Positions 33,610 to 42,461 of a stretch of 64,000 bases of DNA are shown here, in pieces. How positions within the stretch are numbered: position 1 is the first letter of the stretch; the number at the start of each line of letters is the position of its first letter. Under the pieces are notes generated by a model that was not told where the DNA came from, did no database searches, and saw only the letters and a list, made by a program, of their open reading frames with translations. The DNA is from Pseudomonadota bacterium (lineage in GTDB: Bacteria; Pseudomonadota; Alphaproteobacteria; Sphingomonadales; Sphingomonadaceae): positions 1 to 64,000 of the forward strand of contig JAEWZX010000013.1 in the NCBI GenBank assembly GCA_023394965.1, written 5' to 3'. The translations under genes were made by a program, and so were the position numbers.

Positions 33610-36212
33610 CACTCGGCCTCTTTCTTGGCCGCAGGCTTTTGGGCCGGGGCTTTCTTCTTGGCTGCCGGTTTCTTCGCGGCGGTCTTTTTGGCCGCGGGCT
33701 TCTTTTTAGCCGGAGCTTTCTTCTTCGGGGCGGCTTTCTTCTTTTTCGCCGGTCCCTTGGCCACCCGCGCATCGATCAGCTCGATCGCCTGCGCCTCGGT
33801 AAGATCCTCGGGCTTCACATCCTTGGGGATCGTCGCATTGGTGGTGCCATCGGTGACATAAGGGCCATAGCGACCGGGCATCACCTTCATTTCACCGCCG
33901 CTCGTCGGGTGTTCGCCCAGCGTCTTGATCGGTTCGGCCTTGCCCCGCCCGCCGCCGCGATTGGCGGCCTGCGCAAGGATATCGACAGCGCGGTTCATAC
34001 CCACCTCGAATACATCGCGTGTGCTCTGCAGCTTGCCGTATTTGCCGTCATGGCGGAGATAGGGGCCATAACGGCCGATCGCAGCCTCGATTTCCTTGCC
34101 CGTTTCAGGGTGCTGGCCGACGATGCGTGGCAGGTTCAGCAGCTTCAGCGCCCATTCGAGATCGAAATCGTCGAGGTCCTTGGGGATGCTGGCACGCTTC
34201 GCTTCCTTGCCCTCGCCCAGCTGAACGTAGGGTCCGAACCGGCCGCTCTTGCGCTCTACCGGCAGACCTGTTTCTGGATCTTCCCCCATCACGCCGTCAT
34301 CTGCTGCATCGTCACTGTCAGCGCCGCCGGGCTTGGCGAACTGGCGCGTGTATTTGCATTCGGGATAGTTCGCACAGGCGACGAAGGCACCGTAGCGCCC
34401 GCCGCGCAAGGCAAGCCGCCCGCCGTCGCGTCCTTCGCTTTCGCAGAGCGGGCAATGGCGGGGGTCCTTCCCGTCCGCACGTTCAGGGAAGAGATAGTCG
34501 GCAAGAAATCCGTCAAGCACCTCAGTCACTTCCGAAGGCTTCTTATCCATCACCTCTTCGGTCTTGGGCTTGAAGTCACGCCAGAAGGCTTCGAGCAACT
34601 TCTTCCAGTCTTCCTTGCCATCCGACACCACGTCGAGCTCGTCCTCGAGCCCGGCGGTGTAGTCGAAGGCGACATACTGGGGGAAGAACCGTTCGAGGAA
34701 GGCGGTCAGCAGACGGCCCGATTCCTCCGCGAAGAAGCGGTTCTTCTCCATCCGCACATAGGCGCGGTCACGCAGCGTCTGGATAGTGCTGGCATAGGTC
34801 GAGGGGCGGCCGATGCCGAGCTCCTCGAGCCGCTTGACCAGGCTCGCTTCGGAAAAACGCGGCGGCGGCTGGGTGAAGTGCTGGTTCGCCTCCACCCCGC
34901 GCTTCAGCGGCGCATCGCCCTTGGCGATGGTGGGCAGCAGCCCGTCCTCGTCATCCTCGGCATCGTCGCGGCCTTCCTGATACACTGCCAGGAAGCCGGG
35001 ATATTTGACCACCTGGCCGGTGGCGCGCAGTTCGTGCTGCCCGGTCGGATCGCGCAGCGTTACGCTGGTGCGCTCCAGGCTGGCAGCGGCCATCTGGCTG
35101 GCCATCGCGCGCTTGTAGACCAGATCGTACAGCTTGCCTTCGTCGCCCGAGGCCACGCGGTCGCGGTTGAAATCGGTCGGCCGGATCGCCTCGTGAGCTT
35201 CCTGAGCGTTCTTGGCCTTGGTCTTGTACATGCGCGGGCTGTCGGGGAGCGCGTGGCCGCCGTAACGATCGGCCACGGCCTTGCGACACGCGGCGATAGC
35301 GCTGCCGTCCATGCTGACGCCGTCGGTACGCATATAAGTAATCGCGCCCGCTTCGTAGAGCGATTGCGCCAGCCGCATTGTGTGGCTGGCGGAAAAGCCC
35401 AGCTTGCGCGCCGCCTCCTGCTGCAGGGTGGAGGTGGTGAACGGGGGCGCAGGATTGCGCTTGAAGGGCTTCGTCTCGACCTCTTCGACGGTGAAGTTCG
35501 ACTGTTCGACCGCCGCCTTGGCCGCAAGGGCGCTGCCTTCGTCGCCCAGCGTCAACTTGTCGAGCTTGGCCCCCTCGTACCGGACCAGTCGCGCGTCGAA
35601 TTCGGTCCCGTCATGCTGAAGCTTGGCAATGACTGACCAGTATTCGTCGGCGCGGAAATGTTCGATCTCGATCTCGCGGTCGACGATCAGGCGAAGGGCC
35701 ACGGATTGGACGCGGCCTGCGCTTTTCGCACCGGGAAGGCGACGCCACAGCACTGGAGACAGAGTGAAGCCATAGAGGTAATCGAGTGCGCGGCGCGCCA
35801 GATAGGCATCGATCAGATCCTGATCGAGTTCGCGAGGGGCCTTCATCGCATCGGTCACCGCCTGCTTGGTGATGGCGTTGAAGGTCACCCGCTCCACATC
35901 CGCGGGCAGCGCCTTGCGCTTCTGCAACAGTTCACGCACGTGCCACGAAATCGCCTCGCCCTCGCGATCGGGGTCGGTGGCCAGGATCAGACGGTCGGCC
36001 TTCTTGGCGTTATCGGCGATTTCCTTGAAGCGGCTCTGTTTGTCGCGATACAGTTCCCAGTCCATCTCGAAACCTTCGTCCGGTCGCACACTGCCATCCT
36101 TGGGCGGCAGATCACGGACATGCCCGTAGCTGGCGAGAACCTTGAAGTCCTTGCCGAGATATTTCTCGATGGTTTTCGCCTTGGCCGGCGATTCGACGAT
36201 GACCAGTTGCAT
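33609..36212 (-). CDS. topA: DNA topoisomerase I
   Basis: 867 residues of a type IA topoisomerase that relaxes negative supercoils. A Toprim domain opens the protein (LVIVESPAKAKTIEKYLG, then ATDPDREGEAISWH), the catalytic Tyr is at about residue 293 in GAITYMRTDGVSM, and a C-terminal zinc ribbon CPLCESEGRDGGRLALRGG with a second CANYPEC pair follows near 590. Two glycine-rich topoisomerase repeats precede a 50-residue Lys/Ala/Pro tail that resembles histone H1-like tails and probably adds DNA affinity. It ends in one-base overlap with the HTH gene. Confidence 0.96.
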   Translation of the reverse strand: MQLVIVESPAKAKTIEKYLGKDFKVLASYGHVRDLPPKDGSVRPDEGFEMDWELYRDKQSRFKEIADNAKKADRLILATDPDREGEAISWHVRELLQKRKALPADVERVTFNAITKQAVTDAMKAPRELDQDLIDAYLARRALDYLYGFTLSPVLWRRLPGAKSAGRVQSVALRLIVDREIEIEHFRADEYWSVIAKLQHDGTEFDARLVRYEGAKLDKLTLGDEGSALAAKAAVEQSNFTVEEVETKPFKRNPAPPFTTSTLQQEAARKLGFSASHTMRLAQSLYEAGAITYMRTDGVSMDGSAIAACRKAVADRYGGHALPDSPRMYKTKAKNAQEAHEAIRPTDFNRDRVASGDEGKLYDLVYKRAMASQMAAASLERTSVTLRDPTGQHELRATGQVVKYPGFLAVYQEGRDDAEDDEDGLLPTIAKGDAPLKRGVEANQHFTQPPPRFSEASLVKRLEELGIGRPSTYASTIQTLRDRAYVRMEKNRFFAEESGRLLTAFLERFFPQYVAFDYTAGLEDELDVVSDGKEDWKKLLEAFWRDFKPKTEEVMDKKPSEVTEVLDGFLADYLFPERADGKDPRHCPLCESEGRDGGRLALRGGRYGAFVACANYPECKYTRQFAKPGGADSDDAADDGVMGEDPETGLPVERKSGRFGPYVQLGEGKEAKRASIPKDLDDFDLEWALKLLNLPRIVGQHPETGKEIEAAIGRYGPYLRHDGKYGKLQSTRDVFEVGMNRAVDILAQAANRGGGRGKAEPIKTLGEHPTSGGEMKVMPGRYGPYVTDGTTNATIPKDVKPEDLTEAQAIELIDARVAKGPAKKKKAAPKKKAPAKKKPAAKKTAAKKPAAKKKAPAQKPAAKKEAE

Positions 36213-36335
36213 GGTAGTTCAGGCAGTCCTTACGTGTGTACGTGCGTATACGCGCGAAAGTGGGGACCGCTCCCAAGAGCCGTCAAGCAGGATTGTTGAA
36301 GAATGCGATCCCTTCCGCGCTAAAGCGCGCTGAGT

Positions 36336-37442
36336 TTACTTGAGCGATACCCGCCCTGCCGCATGCCTTTCCAGCCGTCCGGCGATTTCGATTTCGAGAA
36401 GCGCCAACTGCACGGCAGCGGCAGTCTGACCCGATTGGCGGATAAGTTCATCGACGCCGATCGGCGCGGCCGTCAGCAGTTGCTCGATATCCGCAGGTTG
36501 GGTCTCGGCCATTTCCTCTGGCGCAAAATCGAAAGCCGTCGCCGGCTCCCGAAAGGTCGAACGTGGCTGACCTTCGAAAGTCCTAAGAAGTTCTGCGACA
36601 TCGTCGGGAGACTGCACCAGCACCGCGCCTTCCCGAATCAAGTGGTTGCAGCCATGGCTGCGGGGTTCCAGCGGGCTTCCCGGAATGGCCATAACCTCGC
36701 GTCCTGCCTCGCCCGCCAACCGCGCTGTGATGAGGCTGCCGGATTTTACCGCCGCTTCCACCACCAGCGTGCCGCCGGCCAGTCCGGCTATGATGCGGTT
36801 GCGGCTGGGGAAATGGCTGCCGCGCGGTTCGGTGCCCGGCGGCTGCTCTGCAATCAACAGGCCCTCGGTCGCGATCCGCTCCTGCAAGTCGGCGTGCTGT
36901 GGTGGATAGGCAATGTCGATCCCGCTGGCGATGACGCCGATGGTTTGCGGAAAGGCACCTTCATGCGCAGCGCCATCGATGCCGCGCGCGAGACCGGACA
37001 CCACGCTGAAACCGGCCTCGGCAAGCCCAGCGGCAAAATCGCGGGCCAGCTTTACCGCCGCAGCGCTGGCATTGCGCGCGCCCACCATGGCTATGCAGGG
37101 CCTGGCGGCCAGCGACAGATCACCACGCCAGGTCAGGATCGGCGGTGCGCCATCGATTTGGCTAAGCAGTTCGGGATAGTCGGGCTGATCGTGGAAGAGG
37201 TATTTTGCGCCAGCCTTGCGTACTGCTTCGACTTCGCGTTCCACCTTGTCTGCCGCAATGGCACGGTACTGCCGACCGCCGCGCTTCCCCAAATCCGGCA
37301 AGGCCTCTAATGCGGCACCTGCAGTCCCGAACCGCTGCAGCAGCATGGCATAGCTGACGGGGCCGATATTGGGAGACCGCAACAAGCGGATGCGGGAAAA
37401 GGCTTCGCCCTGGGATAAGGCCTGATGATCGGGTGAACTCAC
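36336..37442 (-). CDS. dprA: DNA-processing protein DprA
   Basis: Encodes 368 residues. It binds incoming single-stranded DNA and loads RecA during natural transformation. The Rossmann-like core shows MVGARNASAAAVKLARDFA (about 115-133), VVSGLARGIDGAAHEGA, TIGVIASGIDIAYPPQH and FPSRNRIIAGL, all standard for DprA. A C-terminal winged-helix DML1-like domain follows. GTG 37442 overlaps the plsY stop by four bases (GTGA). Confidence 0.94.
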   Translation of the reverse strand: MSSPDHQALSQGEAFSRIRLLRSPNIGPVSYAMLLQRFGTAGAALEALPDLGKRGGRQYRAIAADKVEREVEAVRKAGAKYLFHDQPDYPELLSQIDGAPPILTWRGDLSLAARPCIAMVGARNASAAAVKLARDFAAGLAEAGFSVVSGLARGIDGAAHEGAFPQTIGVIASGIDIAYPPQHADLQERIATEGLLIAEQPPGTEPRGSHFPSRNRIIAGLAGGTLVVEAAVKSGSLITARLAGEAGREVMAIPGSPLEPRSHGCNHLIREGAVLVQSPDDVAELLRTFEGQPRSTFREPATAFDFAPEEMAETQPADIEQLLTAAPIGVDELIRQSGQTAAAVQLALLEIEIAGRLERHAAGRVSLK

Positions 37443-38026
37443 TTCTTACTGCCGCCGACCTTGGGCTCTTCTCCCTTCATCAAGCGAACAATATTGGCGC
37501 GGTGCAGATAGATGATCACCAGAGCAATCGCAGCAAGAACCGGAAAAAACTGAGGGTATCCGAAAAGGGGGGCGGCTGCGGCAGCGGCCACTACCGCCGC
37601 CATGCCTGCGAGGGAAGATATGCGGAAAATCGCCAGCACGCTGATCCATACGAATGCGTAAGCGAGCCCCACTGGCCAGGCGAGGCCAAATGCCACGCCT
37701 GCATTGGTTGCCACGCCCTTCCCGCCCTTGAAGCCGAGCCAGATTGGAAAACAGTGCCCCAGAACCGCAGCGCCTGCGGCAAATGCCATGGCCACTTCAC
37801 CCCAAATCTGCCCCGCGATCACCACTGGGGCCAGTCCCTTGAGGAGATCCAGAAGCAGCGTAGCTGCCGCCAAACCCCTGTTACCGGTACGCAGCACATT
37901 CGTGGCACCGATATTGCCGGACCCGATGTTTCGCACATCTCCCATACCGGCGGCTCTGGTGAGCAGAAGGCCGAATGGGATCGATCCGACCCCATAACCC
38001 AGCAGCGCTGCATACAATGCTTCCAC
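37439..38026 (-). CDS. plsY: Glycerol-3-phosphate acyltransferase PlsY
   Basis: A 195-residue membrane protein with five or more helices. It transfers acyl groups from acyl-phosphate to glycerol 3-phosphate, the first step of phosphatidic acid synthesis. Motif 1 is NIGSGNIGATNVLRTG (about residues 33-48), motif 2 WLGFKGGKGVATNAG (about 90-104), and motif 3 lies around AIALVIIYLHRANIVRL. Start is GTG 38026 with GGAG six bases before it. It is divergent from murI. Confidence 0.95.
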   Translation of the reverse strand: MEALYAALLGYGVGSIPFGLLLTRAAGMGDVRNIGSGNIGATNVLRTGNRGLAAATLLLDLLKGLAPVVIAGQIWGEVAMAFAAGAAVLGHCFPIWLGFKGGKGVATNAGVAFGLAWPVGLAYAFVWISVLAIFRISSLAGMAAVVAAAAAAPLFGYPQFFPVLAAIALVIIYLHRANIVRLMKGEEPKVGGSKK

Positions 38027-38160
38027 GGGATACTCCGTATGTGGACGGGCCGGGAACGGCCCCGCCCTTGCCCTTTGACCTCGCTGTAAAAGTAAGTACG
38101 GCCCTTGGGCAATGCCCGTCTGACGAGTCCCACGCCCTCATACTGCAAAGAAAATCCGCT

Positions 38161-38955
38161 TTGGACGCATCCTCCCCCATTCTGTTGTTCGATTCCGGTG
38201 TCGGCGGCCTGACCGTCCTCGGTGAACTGCGCGACCTGCTGCCGGATGCTCCGGTCATCTATGCCGCGGATATGGCCGGTCTACCCTATGGCGAAAAAAG
38301 CGAGGCGGAGATTGCCGCACGGGTTTCAGGTCTCCTTGGGCGGATGGCCGAACGCTACCAGCCACGCCTGATCTGCATCGCCTGCAACACCGCCAGCACG
38401 ATTGCCCTGGGCATGGTGCGCGAAGTGCTCGCGACGCCGATCGTGGGTACGGTGCCCGCGATCAAGCCCGCAGCAGCGATGACGCGAACAGGCGTTATCG
38501 GTCTGCTCGGCACCGAAGCGACAATCCGCCAGAAATATGTCGACGATCTTGAACAGGAGTTTGCCAACGGCACGCGGCTGCTGCGCTTTGGCGCCAAAGA
38601 TCTGGTTACACTGGCGGAGGCGAAGCTGCGCGGCGAGCCGGTCAGTGCCGATGCCGTTGCCGATGCCTGCAAAGGTCTCGTCCTGCAGGCCCACGGAAAC
38701 GAGATCGACACTGTAGTGCTGGCTTGCACCCATTTTCCGCTACTGGAACGTGAACTGTGTGAAGCGTTCGGACCCGATGTCGCCTTTGTTCATGGCGCGC
38801 AGGGCATTGCGCGACGCATCGCGCACCTTGTCGAGGGTCAGCCTATGGTCCGCTCCCGGCCGGACCGGGCGCTGACGACCGGCGCGCTCGCGGACTTTGA
38901 AATGTTGCGATCCCCCCTTTCTCAGCTGGGACTCGACCAGCTCGAGAAGCTGTGA
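38161..38955 (+). CDS. murI: Glutamate racemase
   Basis: Supplies D-glutamate for peptidoglycan. The 264-residue frame from TTG 38161 has ILLFDSGVGGLTVL at the start, the first catalytic Cys in ICIACNTASTIALG (near residue 80) and the second in VVLACTHFPLLERE (near 190). There is no ATG or GTG at the correct place; the frame is open upstream into the plsY promoter and antisense to plsY, which is not credible coding. TTG at 38161 gives exactly the family N-terminus but has only a weak AAAGAAAA upstream. Confidence 0.92.
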   Translation: MDASSPILLFDSGVGGLTVLGELRDLLPDAPVIYAADMAGLPYGEKSEAEIAARVSGLLGRMAERYQPRLICIACNTASTIALGMVREVLATPIVGTVPAIKPAAAMTRTGVIGLLGTEATIRQKYVDDLEQEFANGTRLLRFGAKDLVTLAEAKLRGEPVSADAVADACKGLVLQAHGNEIDTVVLACTHFPLLERELCEAFGPDVAFVHGAQGIARRIAHLVEGQPMVRSRPDRALTTGALADFEMLRSPLSQLGLDQLEKL

Positions 38956-39016
38956 ATACAGCGGATTCTTCGGAACTGAGGGTGGCCTCACACCAAGTGT
39001 TGAATTGACAATTGAC

Positions 39017-39031
39017 TGCGAATCGTTCGCA
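39017..39031 (+). promoter_or_regulatory. Fur-like box upstream of hemA
   Basis: TGCGAATCGTTCGCA is an inverted repeat (arms TGCGAA/TTCGCA around TCG) that agrees with the 7-1-7 Fur consensus TGMNAATNATTNKCA at all but one specified position. It lies about 90 bases before the hemA GTG, in the intergenic region that must hold its promoter. Haem synthesis is commonly iron-controlled; another iron regulator such as Irr cannot be excluded. Confidence 0.5.
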
Positions 39032-39121
39032 AAGATCGTAGTGGCGAATTGCAACGCATTCGATTAGGGGATCCCCCATAGTCTGCCGCGCAAAGGCGGC
39101 GCAGAAACGAGCGAATACGCC

Positions 39122-40342
39122 GTGAACTACGACCAGATCTTCGATGAAGCGATTTCCCGGCTGCATGAAGAGGGGCGCTATCGCGTCTTCATCGACATCC
39201 TGCGCAACAAAGGCGCGTTTCCAAACGCGCGATGCTTTGCCGGACACAATGGTCCTAAGCCGGTCACCGTATGGTGTTCGAACGACTATCTCGCCATGGG
39301 GCAGCATCCCAAGGTGATCGAGGCCATGGAAGAAGCGTTGCACGATGTGGGCGCTGGATCCGGCGGCACTCGCAATATCGGCGGCAACACGCACTATCAC
39401 GTCGAACTCGAAGCCGAACTGTCCGATCTTCACGGCAAGGACGCGGCCCTGCTGTTCACCAGTGGCTATGTTTCCAACGACGCGACCTTGTCGACCGTGG
39501 CCAAGTTGCTTCCCGGCTGTGTGATCTTCTCGGATGAACTGAACCACGCCAGCATGATTGCAGGCATCCGCAATTCGGGCTGTGAAAAGCGCGTCTTCCG
39601 TCACAACGATCTTGAGCATCTCGAAAAGCTGCTGGCTGCCGAAGATGCGGACACGCCCAAGCTGATTGCTTTCGAAAGCGTCTATTCGATGGATGGCGAT
39701 GTCGCGCCGATCCACGCGATCTGCGACCTTGCGGAAAAGTACAACGCCCTCACCTATATCGACGAAGTGCATGCGGTGGGGATGTACGGGCCACGCGGCG
39801 GCGGCATTTCGGAACGGGACAAGGCAGCCCATCGCATCGATATTATCGAAGGCACATTGGGCAAGGCTTTCGGCGTGATGGGCGGCTATATCGCTGCCGA
39901 CAAGAAGATCGTCGATTGCATCCGCTCCTATGCTCCCGGTTTCATCTTCACGACCTCGCTCAGCCCTGCGCTTGTAGCAGGTGTCCTGGCATCGGTGCGC
40001 CATCTCAAGGCATCGAGCATCGAGCGCGAAGGCCAGCAGGCCGCGGCGGAACAGCTCAAGCAGAAGATGCGCGATGCGGGCCTGCCGGTCATGGACAGCG
40101 TAACGCATATCGTCCCGCTGATGGTTGGCGATCCGGTTCACGCCAAGAAAATCAGCGACATTCTTCTCGCCGAGTATGGCGTCTATGTACAGCCGATCAA
40201 TTTCCCGACCGTGCCGCGCGGGACCGAACGCCTGCGCTTCACTCCAGGCCCTGCCCACACCCCTGCGATGATGGACGATCTGGTGGCGGCACTGGTGGAA
40301 ATCTGGGACCGGATGGATATCAAGCTGGCCGAAGCAGCCTGA
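39122..40342 (+). CDS. hemA: 5-aminolevulinate synthase
   Basis: Encodes 406 residues. This PLP enzyme condenses glycine with succinyl-CoA in the Shemin pathway of haem synthesis, as in alphaproteobacteria. Motifs: WCSNDYLAMGQHPKVI (about residues 51-66), GAGSGGTRNIGGNTHYH, YIDEVHAVGMYG, and the PLP lysine in EGTLGKAFGVMGG near 247. The GTG start at 39122 matches the family N-terminus. A Fur-like box at 39017-39031 may govern transcription. Confidence 0.96.
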   Translation: MNYDQIFDEAISRLHEEGRYRVFIDILRNKGAFPNARCFAGHNGPKPVTVWCSNDYLAMGQHPKVIEAMEEALHDVGAGSGGTRNIGGNTHYHVELEAELSDLHGKDAALLFTSGYVSNDATLSTVAKLLPGCVIFSDELNHASMIAGIRNSGCEKRVFRHNDLEHLEKLLAAEDADTPKLIAFESVYSMDGDVAPIHAICDLAEKYNALTYIDEVHAVGMYGPRGGGISERDKAAHRIDIIEGTLGKAFGVMGGYIAADKKIVDCIRSYAPGFIFTTSLSPALVAGVLASVRHLKASSIEREGQQAAAEQLKQKMRDAGLPVMDSVTHIVPLMVGDPVHAKKISDILLAEYGVYVQPINFPTVPRGTERLRFTPGPAHTPAMMDDLVAALVEIWDRMDIKLAEAA

Positions 40343-40508
40343 GGCTGCGTGTCAGGCCAGACGCTCCCGGCCTCACTCCAGATAAGCTGATATACGCTGC
40401 ATCCCTTTCACTGCGGGGTGACGACACTGCCGGGTGGCGATCACCGGTATCTGACCCAATTCCACGCCCGACGCTGGAAGCGCACCGAAATTGCGCTAAA
40501 TAGCCGCA

Positions 40509-41705
40509 ATGGACGGCGATACACCGGATATGCGACCGCAGCGCCAATTTGCGCCCATGCTGGCGCTGGCGGGGCTTGTACTGCTTCCGATTCTGCTTCT
40601 CGCGCTCTTCTCGCATCCCGTCCAGACTACCGGCCACGAGGGCGAAACCAAAGTTGCCGCCATCGCCCCCCCTCCCGATCAGCCGGACCTGCCCGATCTT
40701 CCCGCCACGGGTAAGGACACCGTTATCCTGTCCGAGCTCCAGGCAGGCGATGCGCAGGTCCGCAACGCGGCAGTCGCATTCGCCGCCGCAGGCCCCGGCA
40801 AGGCCAGCCCATTCGTATTTCGCGGCAGCAATGCCGATCGCATCCGGGCACGCGATTGCCTCGCCCTCGCCGGTATGGCGGAAGCAGGTGGCGGTTCGGG
40901 CGATCAGCGCTCTGTAATGCAGGTCATCCTGAACCGGGTGCGCCACCCGGCTTTTGCCAAGACTGTGTGCGGCGTGGTCTTTGAAGGATCGCAGCGCCCA
41001 ACCGGCTGCCAGTTCAGTTTCACTTGCGATGGCTCACTGGCGCGCCGGTATTCCGATGCGGCATGGCGATCCGCGCGCGCCCGCGCCGATGAGATGCTCG
41101 ACGGGTCGGTCGAAGCTTCGGTCGGAAACGCCACCCATTTCCATGCCGACTATGTCTATCCCTGGTGGAGCGACAAGCTGGACAAGGTCGCGCAGGTCGG
41201 GCCTCACATCTTTTTCCGCTGGCGCGGCTTCTGGGGTACCCGCAACGCGCTTTCCGCCCGTTACGGCGGGGGTGAGCCCGATCCGATGCGCTTGCAGGAA
41301 ACGGCGCTGACAGTAGCGGCCGCCAATCCCATGCCGACCCTTGTGCAAGGCGGCGAGGCAGTGAGGAGTATCACCACCGAAATGGTGGAGCGACCGGAAC
41401 AAGTCGCAAATGCACCGGCTTCCCCCGGCGCGGGCATTCATTTCGTCCTGGTATCGCCAGGCGATTCGCCCGTCGCCCTGGTCGACAAGGCACGCAGCCT
41501 GTGTGTCGGCGAAGGCTATTGCCGGGTGCAGGGCTGGAGCGATGTCAGCAATATTCCCACGGCACTGCCGCTATCGGACGCAGCCCGTCGGAGCCTGCGT
41601 TTCAGCTTCGTCGGCGCCAGCGCAGGCAGCGGCGAGGCGGCATTTTTCGACTGCCGCACCTTCCCTTCCCCTGCGGTCGGAACCTGTCTGCCCACCAAAC
41701 CGTAA
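40509..41705 (+). CDS. SleB-type cell wall hydrolase
   Basis: The 398-residue protein has a short cytoplasmic N-terminus and one transmembrane anchor (about residues 16-35), then a proline-rich stretch. Residues about 120-245 match the SleB/hydrolase_2 domain: CLALAGMAEAGGGSGDQRSV with the likely catalytic Glu, VMQVILNRVRHPAFAKTVC, CQFSFTCDGSL, and ATHFHADYVYPWW leading to GPHIFFRW. Such enzymes cut peptidoglycan glycan strands. The C-terminal 150 residues are unassigned and contain four Cys. Tail-to-head with the nitroreductase gene. Confidence 0.88.
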   Translation: MDGDTPDMRPQRQFAPMLALAGLVLLPILLLALFSHPVQTTGHEGETKVAAIAPPPDQPDLPDLPATGKDTVILSELQAGDAQVRNAAVAFAAAGPGKASPFVFRGSNADRIRARDCLALAGMAEAGGGSGDQRSVMQVILNRVRHPAFAKTVCGVVFEGSQRPTGCQFSFTCDGSLARRYSDAAWRSARARADEMLDGSVEASVGNATHFHADYVYPWWSDKLDKVAQVGPHIFFRWRGFWGTRNALSARYGGGEPDPMRLQETALTVAAANPMPTLVQGGEAVRSITTEMVERPEQVANAPASPGAGIHFVLVSPGDSPVALVDKARSLCVGEGYCRVQGWSDVSNIPTALPLSDAARRSLRFSFVGASAGSGEAAFFDCRTFPSPAVGTCLPTKP

Positions 41706-41768
41706 GGGATTTTACGCCTGCCACAGGCCGCGCTAATCCTTGCCCGATGAATAGTTGGGAGAGAATGG

Positions 41769-42461
41769 ATGAGCGGTAATCCGGACATGACATATGACGA
41801 GGTGGTGATGGGCCGCCGTTCGATCCGCGGGTATCTGGACAAACCGGTGCCGCAGGCCGTGATCGAGGAAGTGCTGACGCTGGCCATGCGCTCGCCCACA
41901 TCCATGAACACACAGCCCTGGCACTTTCACGTAATCACCGGCGAACCGCTCGACAGGATCCGCAAGGGCAATACCGAACGTATTCTGGCAGGCGAACCCG
42001 ACAGCCGCGAATTCCGCCGCGGAGAACCCTTTGGCGGTGTCCATCGCGAACGGCAGATCGGCGTAGCCAAGCAATTGTTCGGTGCCATGGGGATAGAGCG
42101 CGACGACGAGGAAAAACGGCAGGACTGGGTTTTGCGCGGCTTCCGTCAATTCGACGCGCCTGTCTGCGTAATCGTAACCTACGATCGCGAACTGGCTGGT
42201 AGCGACGACACCCCCTTCGACTGCGGAGCGGTGACCACGGCGCTGGTGAATGCGGCGTGGAGCCGCGGTCTCGGCTGCGTCATAAATTCGCAGGGAATCA
42301 TGCAATCTCCGGTCGTTCGGGAACATGCCGGCATCCCAGACGATCAGATAATCATTAAAGCAGTGGCCATGGGATGGCCCGATGACAGTTTTCCCGCCAA
42401 TGCCGTGGTCAGCGAACGCAAGCCCGTGGCAGAAGCGGCACGTTTTGTGGGGTTTGAATGA
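41769..42461 (+). CDS. Nitroreductase family protein
   Basis: Encodes 230 residues with an FMN-dependent nitroreductase fold: VVMGRRSIRGYLDKPVPQAV (FMN-binding RRSIR), SPTSMNTQPWHFHVIT, and the later AAWSRGLGCVINSQGI and IIIKAVAMGWPDDSFPANAV. These enzymes reduce nitro, quinone or enone groups with NAD(P)H; the substrate is unknown. GGGAGAG lies seven bases before ATG 41769. It overlaps the next gene by four bases. Confidence 0.9.
   Translation: MSGNPDMTYDEVVMGRRSIRGYLDKPVPQAVIEEVLTLAMRSPTSMNTQPWHFHVITGEPLDRIRKGNTERILAGEPDSREFRRGEPFGGVHRERQIGVAKQLFGAMGIERDDEEKRQDWVLRGFRQFDAPVCVIVTYDRELAGSDDTPFDCGAVTTALVNAAWSRGLGCVINSQGIMQSPVVREHAGIPDDQIIIKAVAMGWPDDSFPANAVVSERKPVAEAARFVGFE

Noticed and set aside
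33610..33772. Repeated Lys/Ala/Pro codons as a possible tandem DNA repeat.
   Set aside because: This is the basic tail of topoisomerase I, common in related bacteria; it is not a separate repeat element.
33573..35636. A 687-codon open frame on the plus strand opposite topA.
   Set aside because: Antisense to a clearly real topoisomerase I; it arises from codon bias in GC-rich DNA and has no family motifs.
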